Source: Pigmentiphaga sp. NML030171
Lineage (GTDB): Bacteria; Pseudomonadota; Gammaproteobacteria; Burkholderiales; Burkholderiaceae_B
Direction: 5' to 3'
Assembly: GCF_002188635.1 (NCBI RefSeq)
Contig: NZ_NINX01000024.1
Span: 62,001-126,000, forward strand
Length of the DNA: 64,000 nucleotides
Every line of letters starts with the position of its first letter. The stretch's first letter is position 1. Both the position numbers and the translations under genes were made by a program. The notes under the pieces are model-generated. The model had not been told where the DNA came from. It was given only the letters and a program-made list of their open reading frames with translations, and did not search any database. This document shows, piece after piece, positions 53,904-62,544 of the stretch.

Positions 53904-55259
53904 ATGACTCCGCCCGACAAGTCCCTAGAACACCTGAGCGCCGAGCTGGACGCCGGCCGCGTCACCAGCCGCGCGCTGGTGGAAGACTGCCTGGCGCGCA
54001 TCGCCGACCCCTCCGGCGAAGGCGCGCGCGTCTATACCCTGGTGGACGCCGATGGCGCGCGGCGGGCCGCCGACGCGATCGACGCGGCGCGCGCGCGAGG
54101 GGAAAGCACCCGGCGCCTGGCGGGTATTCCCATCTCGATCAAGGACTTGTTCGACATCGAAGGCCAGGTCACGACGGCGGGCTCGCGCGTGCTGGCCGAG
54201 GCCCCGCCCGCCGCGCGCGACGCCGAGGCGGTCGCCCGCCTGCGCGAGGCGGGCTTCGTCGTCATGGGCCGCACGAACATGACGGAGTTCGCCTATTCGG
54301 GGCTGGGACTCAATCCCCACCACGGCACGCCGCTCAACCCCTACGACCGCAAGACCGGCCGGATTCCCGGCGGCTCGTCCTCGGGCGCGGCGGTGTCGGT
54401 CACGGACGGCATGGCGGCCGTGGGCCTGGGCACCGATACCGGAGGCTCGTGCCGCATCCCCGCCGCGCTGACCGGCCTGACCGGCTTCAAGCCCACCGCC
54501 GCGCGCGTACCCGCCACCGGCGCCTTCCCGCTGTCGACCACGCTGGACAGCATAGGCGGCATCGGCCGCACGGTGAATTGCTGCGCCATCGTCGACGCCA
54601 TCCTGTCCGGCGATCCGGTTTACCCGAACGAGCGTGCGTCCCTGGCCGGACTGCGCATGGGCGTGCCGCAGACACTGGTGCTGGACGGCATGGACCATGA
54701 CGTGGCCTCGGCCTTCCAGGACGCGCTGCGGCGGCTGTCGCAAGCCGGCGCGGCCATCGTGGACGTGCCCTTCGCGGAGTTCGCGGAACTGGCCGCCATC
54801 AATGCCAAGGGCGGCTACACGGCCGCCGAGTCCTATCCGCTGCACCGGGACATGATGGCCCGGCATGGCGACCTGTACGACCCGCGCGTCAAGGTGCGCA
54901 TCGAGAAAGGCGCGCAGCTGACCGCGCAGGACCTCGCCGAATTGCACGCCCGCCGCGCCGACTGGATACGGCGCACGAGCCGCCACTTCGAGACGCTGGA
55001 CGCCATCGCCTGCCCCACGGTGCCCGTGATCGCGCCGGCGCTGGGTGAACTGGCCGACGACGAGGCCTATGGCCGGACCAACCTGCTGGTGCTGCGCAAC
55101 CCGACCTTCATCAACTTCCTGGACGGGTGCGCCATTTCGCTGCCCTGCCACGCACCGGGCACGGCGCCGGTCGGCCTCATGCTGGCCGCGCCGGGCGGCC
55201 AGGACCGCCGCCTGCTGGCGGTGGCGCGCGCCGTCGAGGCCCTGCTCGCGGCGCGCTGA
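53904..55259 (+). CDS. Amidase signature-family enzyme
   Basis: A 451-residue amidase with the Ser-cisSer-Lys triad: K80 (PISIKDLFD), the serine cluster IPGGSSSGAAVS near residue 158 and the nucleophile S182 (GTDTGGSCRIPAA). It hydrolyses an amide, releasing ammonia and an acid; similar proteins include the AtzF/GatA-like group. Two in-frame ATGs exist (53895, 53904); GGAT lies at a better distance from the second. It closes the hydroxylase-Bug-DUF2848-cupin series. Confidence 0.9.
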   Translation: MTPPDKSLEHLSAELDAGRVTSRALVEDCLARIADPSGEGARVYTLVDADGARRAADAIDAARARGESTRRLAGIPISIKDLFDIEGQVTTAGSRVLAEAPPAARDAEAVARLREAGFVVMGRTNMTEFAYSGLGLNPHHGTPLNPYDRKTGRIPGGSSSGAAVSVTDGMAAVGLGTDTGGSCRIPAALTGLTGFKPTAARVPATGAFPLSTTLDSIGGIGRTVNCCAIVDAILSGDPVYPNERASLAGLRMGVPQTLVLDGMDHDVASAFQDALRRLSQAGAAIVDVPFAEFAELAAINAKGGYTAAESYPLHRDMMARHGDLYDPRVKVRIEKGAQLTAQDLAELHARRADWIRRTSRHFETLDAIACPTVPVIAPALGELADDEAYGRTNLLVLRNPTFINFLDGCAISLPCHAPGTAPVGLMLAAPGGQDRRLLAVARAVEALLAAR

Positions 55260-55270
55260 GCCGGCGGCCG

Positions 55271-56431
55271 CTACTTGCGCCGCGCGAACTCCAGGTACTC
55301 CGGGTCGAAGCTCATGCCCCATCCCGGCGCGGTCGGCAGCGTGTAGAACCCATCGACGAACGGCCGGGCCGGCTGGTTCGCGATCAGCTTGTAGAAGAAC
55401 GGATCGCGCCAGGGAAGCATGACTTCGGCATAGCGGCCGTTGACCACGCCCGCCGACATCATCAGGCCGATCTGCGGCTCCAGGTGCTGCATGACCGAGA
55501 CGTTGAAGGCCGAGGCCAGCATCGCCACGCGCCGCCACTCGGTCGGACCGCCGCCCCAGCTCGCATCGAAGTTGCAAATGTCGATGGCGCCCGCCGTCAG
55601 CAGGTCGCGGCAACCGAAGCGCGACAGCTCGCTCTGCCCCGCGGCCACCGGCACGCCGCCCACGGTCCGCACCACCGCCATGTCGGCGCGGTCGTTGTCC
55701 CAGCGGCAGGGCTCCTCGAACCAGGCCAGGTTCAGGTCGCGCGTCCGGCGCACGAACTCCAGCGCCTCTTCGCGGCTCCATCCCTGGTTGGCGTCGCAAG
55801 CCAGCACGAAGCCATCGCCGCCGGCCCGGCGCACGGTCTGGGCGCGCAGGGCGTCCTCGGCGGGCGTCTTGCCCCCCAGCTTGAGCTTCAGGCCATGGAT
55901 GCCGAAGGCCTTCAGTTCGGCCACTTCGTCCGCCAGGGCCTCCAGGTCGCCGCTCTGGCGGTAGTACCCGCCCAGCGCGACCACCGGCACCCGCTCGCGC
56001 GCGCCGCCCCACAACAGGTGCAGCGGCAGGCCGGCCAGCTTGCCCACGGCATCGTGCAGCGCGCTGTCCACGCAGGCCTGGGCCCGCAGCGCCACCCGGC
56101 GGTCGCGCAGGAAAGGCTCGGTCGCGCGCCGCGTGGCGGCCCAGGCGTCGTCGATGGCCGCCACGCGGCGGCCCTTGAGCAAGGGCTCCAGTTCATCGTG
56201 GATCAGCCGGATGATGGCCGGCTGAAGTTCGTCGTCGTTGCCGTTGAAGCACTCGCCCACCACGCCGGCGTCGGTGTGCACGCGCGTGACGATGGTGCAG
56301 CGATGGGTCAGCTTCAGGGTCGAACCCGTGGCCGGCCGCTCCAGCTCCACCCTCAGCGGAATGGTCTCGATGCGGGTGATGCGGGCGTCCACCAGGGCAG
56401 GCACGCCGCCTTGTCTGATTGCGGAAGTCAT
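55271..56431 (-). CDS. Mandelate racemase-like enolase-superfamily enzyme
   Basis: A 386-residue enzyme of the mandelate racemase subgroup: K-x-K in GLKLKLGGK near residue 185, metal ligands in LACDANQGW (D), WFEEPCRWDND (E) and AGQSELSRFG (E), and a C-terminal histidine in VMQHLEPQ. Most relatives dehydrate or racemise sugar acids or hydroxy acids. CTAGGAGCGAT precedes the ATG, and the start overlaps the stop of the upstream gene in an ATGA, so they are coupled. Confidence 0.9.
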   Translation of the reverse strand: MTSAIRQGGVPALVDARITRIETIPLRVELERPATGSTLKLTHRCTIVTRVHTDAGVVGECFNGNDDELQPAIIRLIHDELEPLLKGRRVAAIDDAWAATRRATEPFLRDRRVALRAQACVDSALHDAVGKLAGLPLHLLWGGARERVPVVALGGYYRQSGDLEALADEVAELKAFGIHGLKLKLGGKTPAEDALRAQTVRRAGGDGFVLACDANQGWSREEALEFVRRTRDLNLAWFEEPCRWDNDRADMAVVRTVGGVPVAAGQSELSRFGCRDLLTAGAIDICNFDASWGGGPTEWRRVAMLASAFNVSVMQHLEPQIGLMMSAGVVNGRYAEVMLPWRDPFFYKLIANQPARPFVDGFYTLPTAPGWGMSFDPEYLEFARRK

Positions 56432-57054
56432 ATCGCTCCTAGGCCGGGTTCGAGTACGTAGATCCGTTCGCACATGACCCGGCGCGTGTTCTGGAAATGC
56501 GGGCGCACGCGGCTGCTCCAGCCGGTCGCGCGCACCGCCAGCCAGGCGGGATCCTGCTGGATGGCGGGCGTGGTCAGGTCGTAGCAGGCCAGCGAGCGCT
56601 GGCTGCCGTCGGGATTGTCCGCCACCAGCCGGCGCGCGCGCACGTTGCCCGTCACGGCGGCCAGCCCGGGCAGGTGTTCCTGCCCATACCAGTTCGACAG
56701 ATCCTCGGCCACATCGGGACGCACGTCGGTCTCGACCACGTAGTGGTGCGTGACCGGCTGGCCCTGCGAGACGCCGGGCAGGTCCTGCACCGGCGACAGC
56801 AGCAGGACGTCAGGCGCCTGGCCGGGCAGCAGCCTGCCGGCCCGCTCGGCGATGGCGCCGGCCAGTTCCAGGCCGCCGGGCCGCGCCGACCAGAAGTACA
56901 GGTACAGATGGGAGCCATCCAGCGCACGGTTCGCGTCCACGCGCTCGAAGCATCCGGGGTGGGCGGCCACCACCTCGGCCGCCAGTCGTTCGATGGCCGC
57001 CAGGTCGGCGGGCACCGGGGAATACCGCAATAACACCGCGGCGGGTCTGCTCAT
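56428..57054 (-). CDS. Protein with EthD/dimeric alpha-beta-barrel-like C-terminal half, unknown function
   Basis: A 208-residue protein I do not recognise by name. The C-terminal half (about 100-200) has HHYVVETDVRPDVAEDLSNWYGQEHLPGLAAV by position and RARRLV, a pattern like ferredoxin-fold EthD/DUF-type dimeric barrels (W-Y-x2-EHLP), and the N-terminal half may be a degenerate repeat of it. No signal peptide. It lies 34 bases after the Bug gene on the minus strand and is coupled by ATGA to the enolase-superfamily gene, so it probably acts on the same substrate. Confidence 0.75.
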   Translation of the reverse strand: MSRPAAVLLRYSPVPADLAAIERLAAEVVAAHPGCFERVDANRALDGSHLYLYFWSARPGGLELAGAIAERAGRLLPGQAPDVLLLSPVQDLPGVSQGQPVTHHYVVETDVRPDVAEDLSNWYGQEHLPGLAAVTGNVRARRLVADNPDGSQRSLACYDLTTPAIQQDPAWLAVRATGWSSRVRPHFQNTRRVMCERIYVLEPGLGAI

Positions 57055-57088
57055 AGATGCATCTTCCAGAAATTGCCTGCCGGACGCG

Positions 57089-58063
57089 TCAATCGGCCTG
57101 GATGCCCAGCCGCTTGATCAGCTCCGCCCACTTGGTCGTCTCGCCGGCCATGAACTTGCCGAAGGGCTCCGGCGACAGATAGGCCACCGACGCGCTCTCG
57201 GCCTCCAGGCGCTGGCGCATGTCCGGCTCGGCCAGGATGTCGCCGATGGCCTTGCTCAGCTTGTCGACGATGGCCGGCGGCGTGCCGGCCGGCGCCAGGA
57301 TGCCCCACCAGTTGTCGCCGTCGTAGCCGGCCAGGCCCGCTTCCTGGACCGTGGGCACCTCGGGCAGCACGGGTTGGCGCTTGGAACCGCTGACGGCCAG
57401 CGGCCGCAGGCGGTTGGCCTTGACGTGCGGCAGGGCCTGCAGCACGGTGCCGACGGACACCTGGGCATGGCCCGCGGCAACGTCGGTCAGGGCGGCGCCG
57501 GCGCCCTTGTAGGGCACGTGCGTCATCGAGATGCCGGCCCGGATCTCGAACAGTTCGCTGACCAGGTGCTGCGAGCTGCCCACGCCGGACGACACGTAGT
57601 TGAGCTTGCCGGGATTGGCCTTGGCGTAGGCGATCAGGTCCGACAGCGTCTTCACGGGCAGGCCCGGATAGACCGAGATCAACAGCGGCGCGGTCGCCAG
57701 CCGGGCAACGGGCGAGAAGTCCTTGGCCGGATCGTAGGGCAGCTTCTTGTACAGCGTCGAATTCGCCGTGTGCGGCGTCGAGATCAGCAACAGCGTATAG
57801 CCGTCCGGACGGGACTTGGCCACCACTTCGGTGCCGATGGTGCCGCCCGCTCCGCCCCGGTTGTCGACGATGAACGGCTGCCCCAGGCGCTTGGTCAGCT
57901 CCTCGCCGATCAGGCGGCCGACGATGTCATTGCTGCCACCGGGCGCGAACGGGATCACGATGCGCACCGGCCGGGCGGGGTAGTCCTCGGCGCGCGCGGC
58001 GCCGAGCGTGGAAGCCAGCGCCAGGGCAACGGCCGGGACCAGGAACTTGCGGGACATCTGCAT
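57089..58063 (-). CDS. Bug-family solute receptor 7
   Basis: A 324-residue TctC-type receptor. Signal peptide ends near GAARA-EDYPARP; core RIVIPFAPGGSNDIVGRLIG; ligand loop VDNRGGAGGTIGTEVVAKSRPDGYT by position; HVPYKGAGAALTDVAAGHA near residue 180. GAGGAGACCCC precedes the ATG. It heads a minus-strand operon with the alpha/beta-barrel protein and the mandelate racemase-like enzyme, and is divergent from a LysR regulator. Confidence 0.93.
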   Translation of the reverse strand: MQMSRKFLVPAVALALASTLGAARAEDYPARPVRIVIPFAPGGSNDIVGRLIGEELTKRLGQPFIVDNRGGAGGTIGTEVVAKSRPDGYTLLLISTPHTANSTLYKKLPYDPAKDFSPVARLATAPLLISVYPGLPVKTLSDLIAYAKANPGKLNYVSSGVGSSQHLVSELFEIRAGISMTHVPYKGAGAALTDVAAGHAQVSVGTVLQALPHVKANRLRPLAVSGSKRQPVLPEVPTVQEAGLAGYDGDNWWGILAPAGTPPAIVDKLSKAIGDILAEPDMRQRLEAESASVAYLSPEPFGKFMAGETTKWAELIKRLGIQAD

Positions 58064-58195
58064 GGGGTCTCCTCGTGCATGCCGCCTTGGCGGAATCCCG
58101 CTGGCGGCGTTTAGTCAAGAGGCGGCATTGTGCGCACGCGTGCCATTTTCATCAATAAAATAGCTTCTACATCTGATATCCATAAATCAAATACC

Positions 58196-59122
58196 ATGGA
58201 CCTGCAGCAGCTGGAATCCTTCGTGCGCGTGGCCGAACTGGGCAGCCTGACCCGCGCCGCGCTGGTGGCGGGCGTCTCCCAGCCCACGCTCAGCCGCCAC
58301 ATCCGCCTGCTGGAACTCGAGCTGAAATCCCATCTGCTGGTCCGCACCGGCCGCGGCGTGGAACTGACCGAATCCGGCAAGTGCCTGCTTTCCTACGGCA
58401 ACGCCATCCTGAAGCTGACACGGCAGGCCCGCGCCGACATCCAGGCGCTGCGCGAACAGCCCACCGGCAGGCTGACCGTGGGCCTGCCTCCGCGCATCGC
58501 GCATGTGCTGACGCCGGAACTCGTCAAGCAATTCCGCCAGCGCTATCCCGAGGCATCGATTTCCGTTTCCGAGGGCCTGAGCGTCGCGCTGCGCGAGGAC
58601 CTGATACTGGGCAAGATCGAGATCGCGCTGCTGTTCGATCCTCCGCCCAGCCCCCGGCTCGAATACCGCAGCCTGTATCGCGAAGACATGGTGCTGTGCG
58701 GCCGCCCCAAGCCCGCCTTTCCGCTGCCGGCGCGGCTGGCGGCACGGGAGCTGGAGCGCTATCCGGTCCTGGTGCCCAGCATTCCGAACGCCGTGCGCAA
58801 CGTGATCGAGGCCGGCTGCCGGCCCCATGGCATCAAGCTGAACGTCGTGGCCGAGGTCGACGCCGTGCATACCCTGCTCAAGCTCGCGCTGAGCGGACAG
58901 GGCTATGCCATCGTGCCGCGCAGCGCGGCGCCCATCGCCAGCACGGTCGAAGGCGGCCCGTTCAGGATCTCCGCCATCGGCTCGCCCCGCATGCGCAACA
59001 ACCTCGTATTGGCCACCGCCCGCGAGCGGCCGCTGTCGCAGCTCGCGCAGGGAACGGTGGAACTGCTGGCGGCACAGGACATCGGCCGCCTGCTGGACGC
59101 CGGGCGGCGCATCAACGGATAG
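58196..59122 (+). CDS. LysR-family transcriptional regulator (Nac/CbbR-like)
   Basis: A 308-residue LysR protein. MDLQQLESFVRVAELGSLTRAALVAGVSQPTLSRHIRLLELEL (by position, residues 1-43) is the HTH; the effector domain includes LTVGLPPRIAHVLTPELVKQF and YAIVPRSAA. It is divergent from the Bug operon, with a 132-base AT-rich gap holding ATCTGATATCCAT near 58171-58183, a candidate site. By position it should control the Bug/barrel/racemase operon. Confidence 0.9.
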   Translation: MDLQQLESFVRVAELGSLTRAALVAGVSQPTLSRHIRLLELELKSHLLVRTGRGVELTESGKCLLSYGNAILKLTRQARADIQALREQPTGRLTVGLPPRIAHVLTPELVKQFRQRYPEASISVSEGLSVALREDLILGKIEIALLFDPPPSPRLEYRSLYREDMVLCGRPKPAFPLPARLAARELERYPVLVPSIPNAVRNVIEAGCRPHGIKLNVVAEVDAVHTLLKLALSGQGYAIVPRSAAPIASTVEGGPFRISAIGSPRMRNNLVLATARERPLSQLAQGTVELLAAQDIGRLLDAGRRING

Positions 59123-59129
59123 GCATGCC

Positions 59130-59879
59130 CTAGCGGATGCGTCCCGCCCCGGGTTTGTGGGCCACCACGTCGCCGAACTCTTTCGATTCGAGTATGGCCA
59201 GCCGCGCGTCGTCGATGGCGGCGGCATGCTCGCGGGCGCGGCGCCGGCGCTCCAGCAGGATCAGTCGCTTGGTCTGCGCCACCGCCGCCGCGGAATTCGA
59301 CGCGATGCGCCGCGCAAGCGCCATCGCGGCCGCGAGGCTGTCGGGCACGACCTCGTCCACCAGCCCGATGCGCAGCGCTTCCCGCGGTTCGATCAGCCGG
59401 GCCGTCAGCATCAGGTCCAGCGCGCGCGGTTCGCCCACCAGCCCCGGCAGCGTGACGGCGCTGACGCCCGAGAGCATGCCGTGCTGGACTTCGGGGAATC
59501 CCAGCTTGCCGGTCTCGGCGGCGATGCGGAAATCGGCATGGATGGCCAGGGTCAGCCCCATGCCTATGGTGAAGCCGTGCAGCGCCGCCACGACCGGCTT
59601 GTGCAGCTCCACGCCTATGCCGGGAATCGCGTCCATCAGCGTCGGCGTGTCGACCATGGTGCCGGTCGCCTGCATCTCCTTGATGTCCGAGCCGGCGCAG
59701 AAGGCCTTCTCGCCGGCTCCGCGCAGCACCAGTACCGATACGGCGGGGTCCTGCGCCGCGTCGCGCCAGATGCGGCCCAGTTCCCGCTTCGCGGGCACGT
59801 CCAGCGCGTTCATGCGCTCCGGGCGGTTGATGACGATCTCGTGGATGCCGCCCTCGAGCGGACGATAGTCGATACCCAT
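59130..59879 (-). CDS. Enoyl-CoA hydratase/isomerase (crotonase) family protein
   Basis: A 249-residue crotonase. The oxyanion-hole segments are LRGAGEKAFCAGSDIKEM near residue 52 and HGFTIGMGLTLAIHADFRIA near residue 100; GFPEVQHGMLSGVSAV carries the usual catalytic glutamate region. It acts on an acyl-CoA by hydration, isomerisation or ring cleavage. It is divergent from the alcohol dehydrogenase/CoA ligase operon and shares the intergenic operator at 59971-59993, so it probably belongs to the same pathway. Confidence 0.88.
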   Translation of the reverse strand: MGIDYRPLEGGIHEIVINRPERMNALDVPAKRELGRIWRDAAQDPAVSVLVLRGAGEKAFCAGSDIKEMQATGTMVDTPTLMDAIPGIGVELHKPVVAALHGFTIGMGLTLAIHADFRIAAETGKLGFPEVQHGMLSGVSAVTLPGLVGEPRALDLMLTARLIEPREALRIGLVDEVVPDSLAAAMALARRIASNSAAAVAQTKRLILLERRRRAREHAAAIDDARLAILESKEFGDVVAHKPGAGRIR

Positions 59880-59970
59880 GCAGGCCTCTTCCGTTGAATG
59901 ACGCCGGCGACACGTTGACAGGCCGGTGCCGGCTATGCAAACTATACCGCATATGTGTAAATAGTAAACA

Positions 59971-59993
59971 TTATGTGCATATAATGCACAAAC
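59971..59993. promoter_or_regulatory. IclR-type operator copy A
   Basis: TTATGTGC, seven bases (ATATAAT), then GCACAAAC. Eleven of the first 12 bases and the GCACA half match the site at 63542-63564. It lies between the divergent crotonase and alcohol dehydrogenase genes; a further ATATGTGTAAATAG sits just upstream. Confidence 0.65.
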
Positions 59994-60010
59994 CTAGGAC
60001 ACACCTACTC

Positions 60011-61039
60011 ATGAAAGCCGTCATCCTTTCCGCCTTCGGCGCACCCGATACCCTGGAAATCCGCGAGGTTCCCACCCCCTCCCCCGCGGCCGGCGAAGTG
60101 CTGGTCCAGGTCAGGGCAGCCGGCATCTGTCACCACGACGTCCTGCACCGCGCCGGCAAGCTGCCGGGCGCGCGCGCCGGCGTCGTCCTGGGCCACGAGA
60201 CCGCGGGCGAAGTCGTCGCGGTAGGAGACGGCGTGATCACGCATCGCGTAGGCGACCCCGTGGTCATCTACCAGCGCCAGTTTTGCGGCCTGTGCCGCAA
60301 CTGCCTGCGCGGCCGGCAGGACATGTGCCGTGCCCTGGGCCTGCCGGCGGTCGATACCGTGGGCGGCTACGCCGAATATGTCTGCGTGCCCGCGCCCATG
60401 GCCATTCCCGTGCCGCGCGGCCTGCCCTGGGAGGCCGCGGCGCTGTCGTGCTGCCCGATAGGCACCAGCCTGCGCGCGCTGCGCATCCTGGCCGGCACCA
60501 GTCCCGGCGACACGGTCCTCATCACTGGCGCAAGCGGCGGCCTGGGCATGCATCAGATCCAGATCGTGCGCGCCCTGGGTGCCCGCTCCATCGCCGTCAC
60601 CTCGAGTCCGGCCAAGGCCGCGCACCTGAAATCGCTCGGAGCGGACGAGGTGATCGTGTCGCCCGACCTGAAATTCAGCGCCCAGGCCTGGCAGCTCACC
60701 GGCAAGCAGGGCGTGGACATCGCCATCGACAACCTGGGCCTGTCCCTGCCCGAGACCCTGCGCAGCATGGCCCAGGGCGGCACGGTGGTGGTGCTGGGCA
60801 ACATCGACGGCCAGGCGGTGGACGTGCTGCCCGGCCTGTTGATCGGCCGGCGGATACGCGTCATGGGATCGGGCAGCGGCACGCTGGAGGACATCCGCCA
60901 GGCGCTGGCGATGCTGGCTTGCGGCCAGATCCGCCCCGTCATTTCCGCCACCCTGCCCTTCGACGAGATCCGCCGCGCGCACGAGCTACTCGACACCAAG
61001 GCCGTGGAGGGCCGCGTGATCATGCAGGGCTGGCTATGA
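60011..61039 (+). CDS. Zinc-dependent alcohol dehydrogenase
   Basis: A 342-residue medium-chain dehydrogenase. Catalytic zinc residues are in AGICHHDVL and LGHETAGEV, the structural zinc cysteines in FCGLCRNCLRGRQDMC, and the nucleotide site in ITGASGGLGMHQ. The SGGLG version is seen in quinone-reductase-like and acyl-CoA-modifying members as well as alcohol dehydrogenases. Its stop overlaps the CoA ligase start in an ATGA. The start MKAVILSAFG is the family form; longer in-frame starts would run through the operator. Confidence 0.88.
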   Translation: MKAVILSAFGAPDTLEIREVPTPSPAAGEVLVQVRAAGICHHDVLHRAGKLPGARAGVVLGHETAGEVVAVGDGVITHRVGDPVVIYQRQFCGLCRNCLRGRQDMCRALGLPAVDTVGGYAEYVCVPAPMAIPVPRGLPWEAAALSCCPIGTSLRALRILAGTSPGDTVLITGASGGLGMHQIQIVRALGARSIAVTSSPAKAAHLKSLGADEVIVSPDLKFSAQAWQLTGKQGVDIAIDNLGLSLPETLRSMAQGGTVVVLGNIDGQAVDVLPGLLIGRRIRVMGSGSGTLEDIRQALAMLACGQIRPVISATLPFDEIRRAHELLDTKAVEGRVIMQGWL

Positions 61040-62529
61040 ACATCGGTGCCCTGCTTCAACGGTGCGCGCAGCACTGGCCCGGCCGGCCCGCGATCGTGGA
61101 CGCGCGCGACGGCGGCGTCCTGGACTTCCGCGCATTCGCCGCGCGCGTGTTCGGACTGGGCCACGCGCTGCGCGCGGACGGGCTCGGCGACGGCGACCGC
61201 GTCGCCATCCTGGGGGACAACACGCCCGCCTACCTCTTGTGGGACTACGGCGCGATGTCGGCGGGACTGGTCCGCGTGCCGCTCGATCCGGCGCTCAGCG
61301 CCGATGAACAAGCCGCGCAACTGATCGACGCCCAGGCCCTCATGCTGGCCCACGGGGCCGAATATGCCGATCGCGCGCGCGAACTGGCCGCCCGCGTGCC
61401 GGGCCTGCGGCTGCGCCCGTTGGAGACCGACGCCGGCAGCCGCGAGACCCCGGCGGCCACCCCCGCCGCCCAGGCCATGGCCTCGCTCAACTACACGGGC
61501 GGCAGTACCGGGACGCCGAAAGCGGTGGTCATCACCCATGGCAGCCTTACCTCCGCCTTGCAGAACATCGTCTTGGCCCGAGGCCAGCACCCCGGCGACG
61601 TCATGCTCAACATGCGGCCACTGTGGCCGATCGCCGCCATCATCGTGCTGGCCCAGCTGGCCGCGGGGGGCACCGTCGTGCTGGCCGGCCGCTTCGAGCC
61701 GACGCGCTTCCTGGAGCTGCTGGCGCACTACCGCGCCACGTCCACGTCCCTGGTCCCCACGCACCTGGTGCGGCTGCTGAAGGAAACCCGGCCCGCCGAC
61801 CACGACCTGGGCGCGCTGCGCAGCATGGACGTAGGCGCCGCCGCCATTCCGCCCGATACCTTCCTGGCCGCCATCCAGGCGTTCGGACCTCGCTTCGGCA
61901 TTCTGTACGGGCTGACCGAAGCCTCGTGGAGCTGCTACCAGCCGCCACAGGTGCTGGCCGATCCGGCCACCCGGGCCCAGGCCATACGCAGCGTGGGCCG
62001 TCCGCTGTTCGGCTGCGAAATCCGCATCGAAAGCGAGGGGGAAACCGCGCCGGCAGGCACCGAAGGCGAAGTGCTGATACGCGGCGCCCACGTCGCGGCG
62101 GGCTACTGGCGGCAACCGGAACTGACCGCCGGGGTCTTCCGCGACGGCTGGTTCCGCACCGGGGATCTCGGCATCCTGGATGCCTCGGGCGTGCTGCGCA
62201 TCACCGGCCGCCTGAAGGAAGTGATACGCAGCGGCGGCAAGTCCATTCTGCCGGACGAGGTGGAGCGCGCGCTGTGCAGCCACCCGGCCGTGGCCGAAGC
62301 GGCCGCCGCCGGCCTGCCCGATCCCGAGTGGGGCGAGATCGTCGGCGCCGCCGTCGTGCTGCGCGCGGGCGCGGCGGCCACGGCCGAGGAACTGATGGAA
62401 CACTGCCGCCGGTCGCTCTCGGGCTTCAAGAAGCCGCGCGTGATCCGCTTCGCTCCGGCCATCCCCAAGTCCCACTACGGCAAGGTGCAGCGGGCCAAGG
62501 TACGGGCCTTGCTCGCGGAGCCGGCCTGA
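61036..62529 (+). CDS. Acyl-CoA synthetase / AMP-dependent ligase
   Basis: A 497-residue class I adenylate-forming enzyme. NYTGGSTGTPKAVVITHG near residue 155 is the AMP-binding loop, YGLTEASW near 295 the A5 motif, FRTGDLGILDASGVLRITGRLKEVIRSGG (by position, about 374-402) the A7-A8 hinge and PKSHYGKVQR near the end the catalytic lysine region. It activates a carboxylic acid to its CoA thioester, presumably the compound taken up through the Bug gene downstream. It is coupled to the dehydrogenase gene. Confidence 0.9.
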   Translation: MNIGALLQRCAQHWPGRPAIVDARDGGVLDFRAFAARVFGLGHALRADGLGDGDRVAILGDNTPAYLLWDYGAMSAGLVRVPLDPALSADEQAAQLIDAQALMLAHGAEYADRARELAARVPGLRLRPLETDAGSRETPAATPAAQAMASLNYTGGSTGTPKAVVITHGSLTSALQNIVLARGQHPGDVMLNMRPLWPIAAIIVLAQLAAGGTVVLAGRFEPTRFLELLAHYRATSTSLVPTHLVRLLKETRPADHDLGALRSMDVGAAAIPPDTFLAAIQAFGPRFGILYGLTEASWSCYQPPQVLADPATRAQAIRSVGRPLFGCEIRIESEGETAPAGTEGEVLIRGAHVAAGYWRQPELTAGVFRDGWFRTGDLGILDASGVLRITGRLKEVIRSGGKSILPDEVERALCSHPAVAEAAAAGLPDPEWGEIVGAAVVLRAGAAATAEELMEHCRRSLSGFKKPRVIRFAPAIPKSHYGKVQRAKVRALLAEPA

Positions 62530-62544
62530 GAGCCGGACTTCCCG

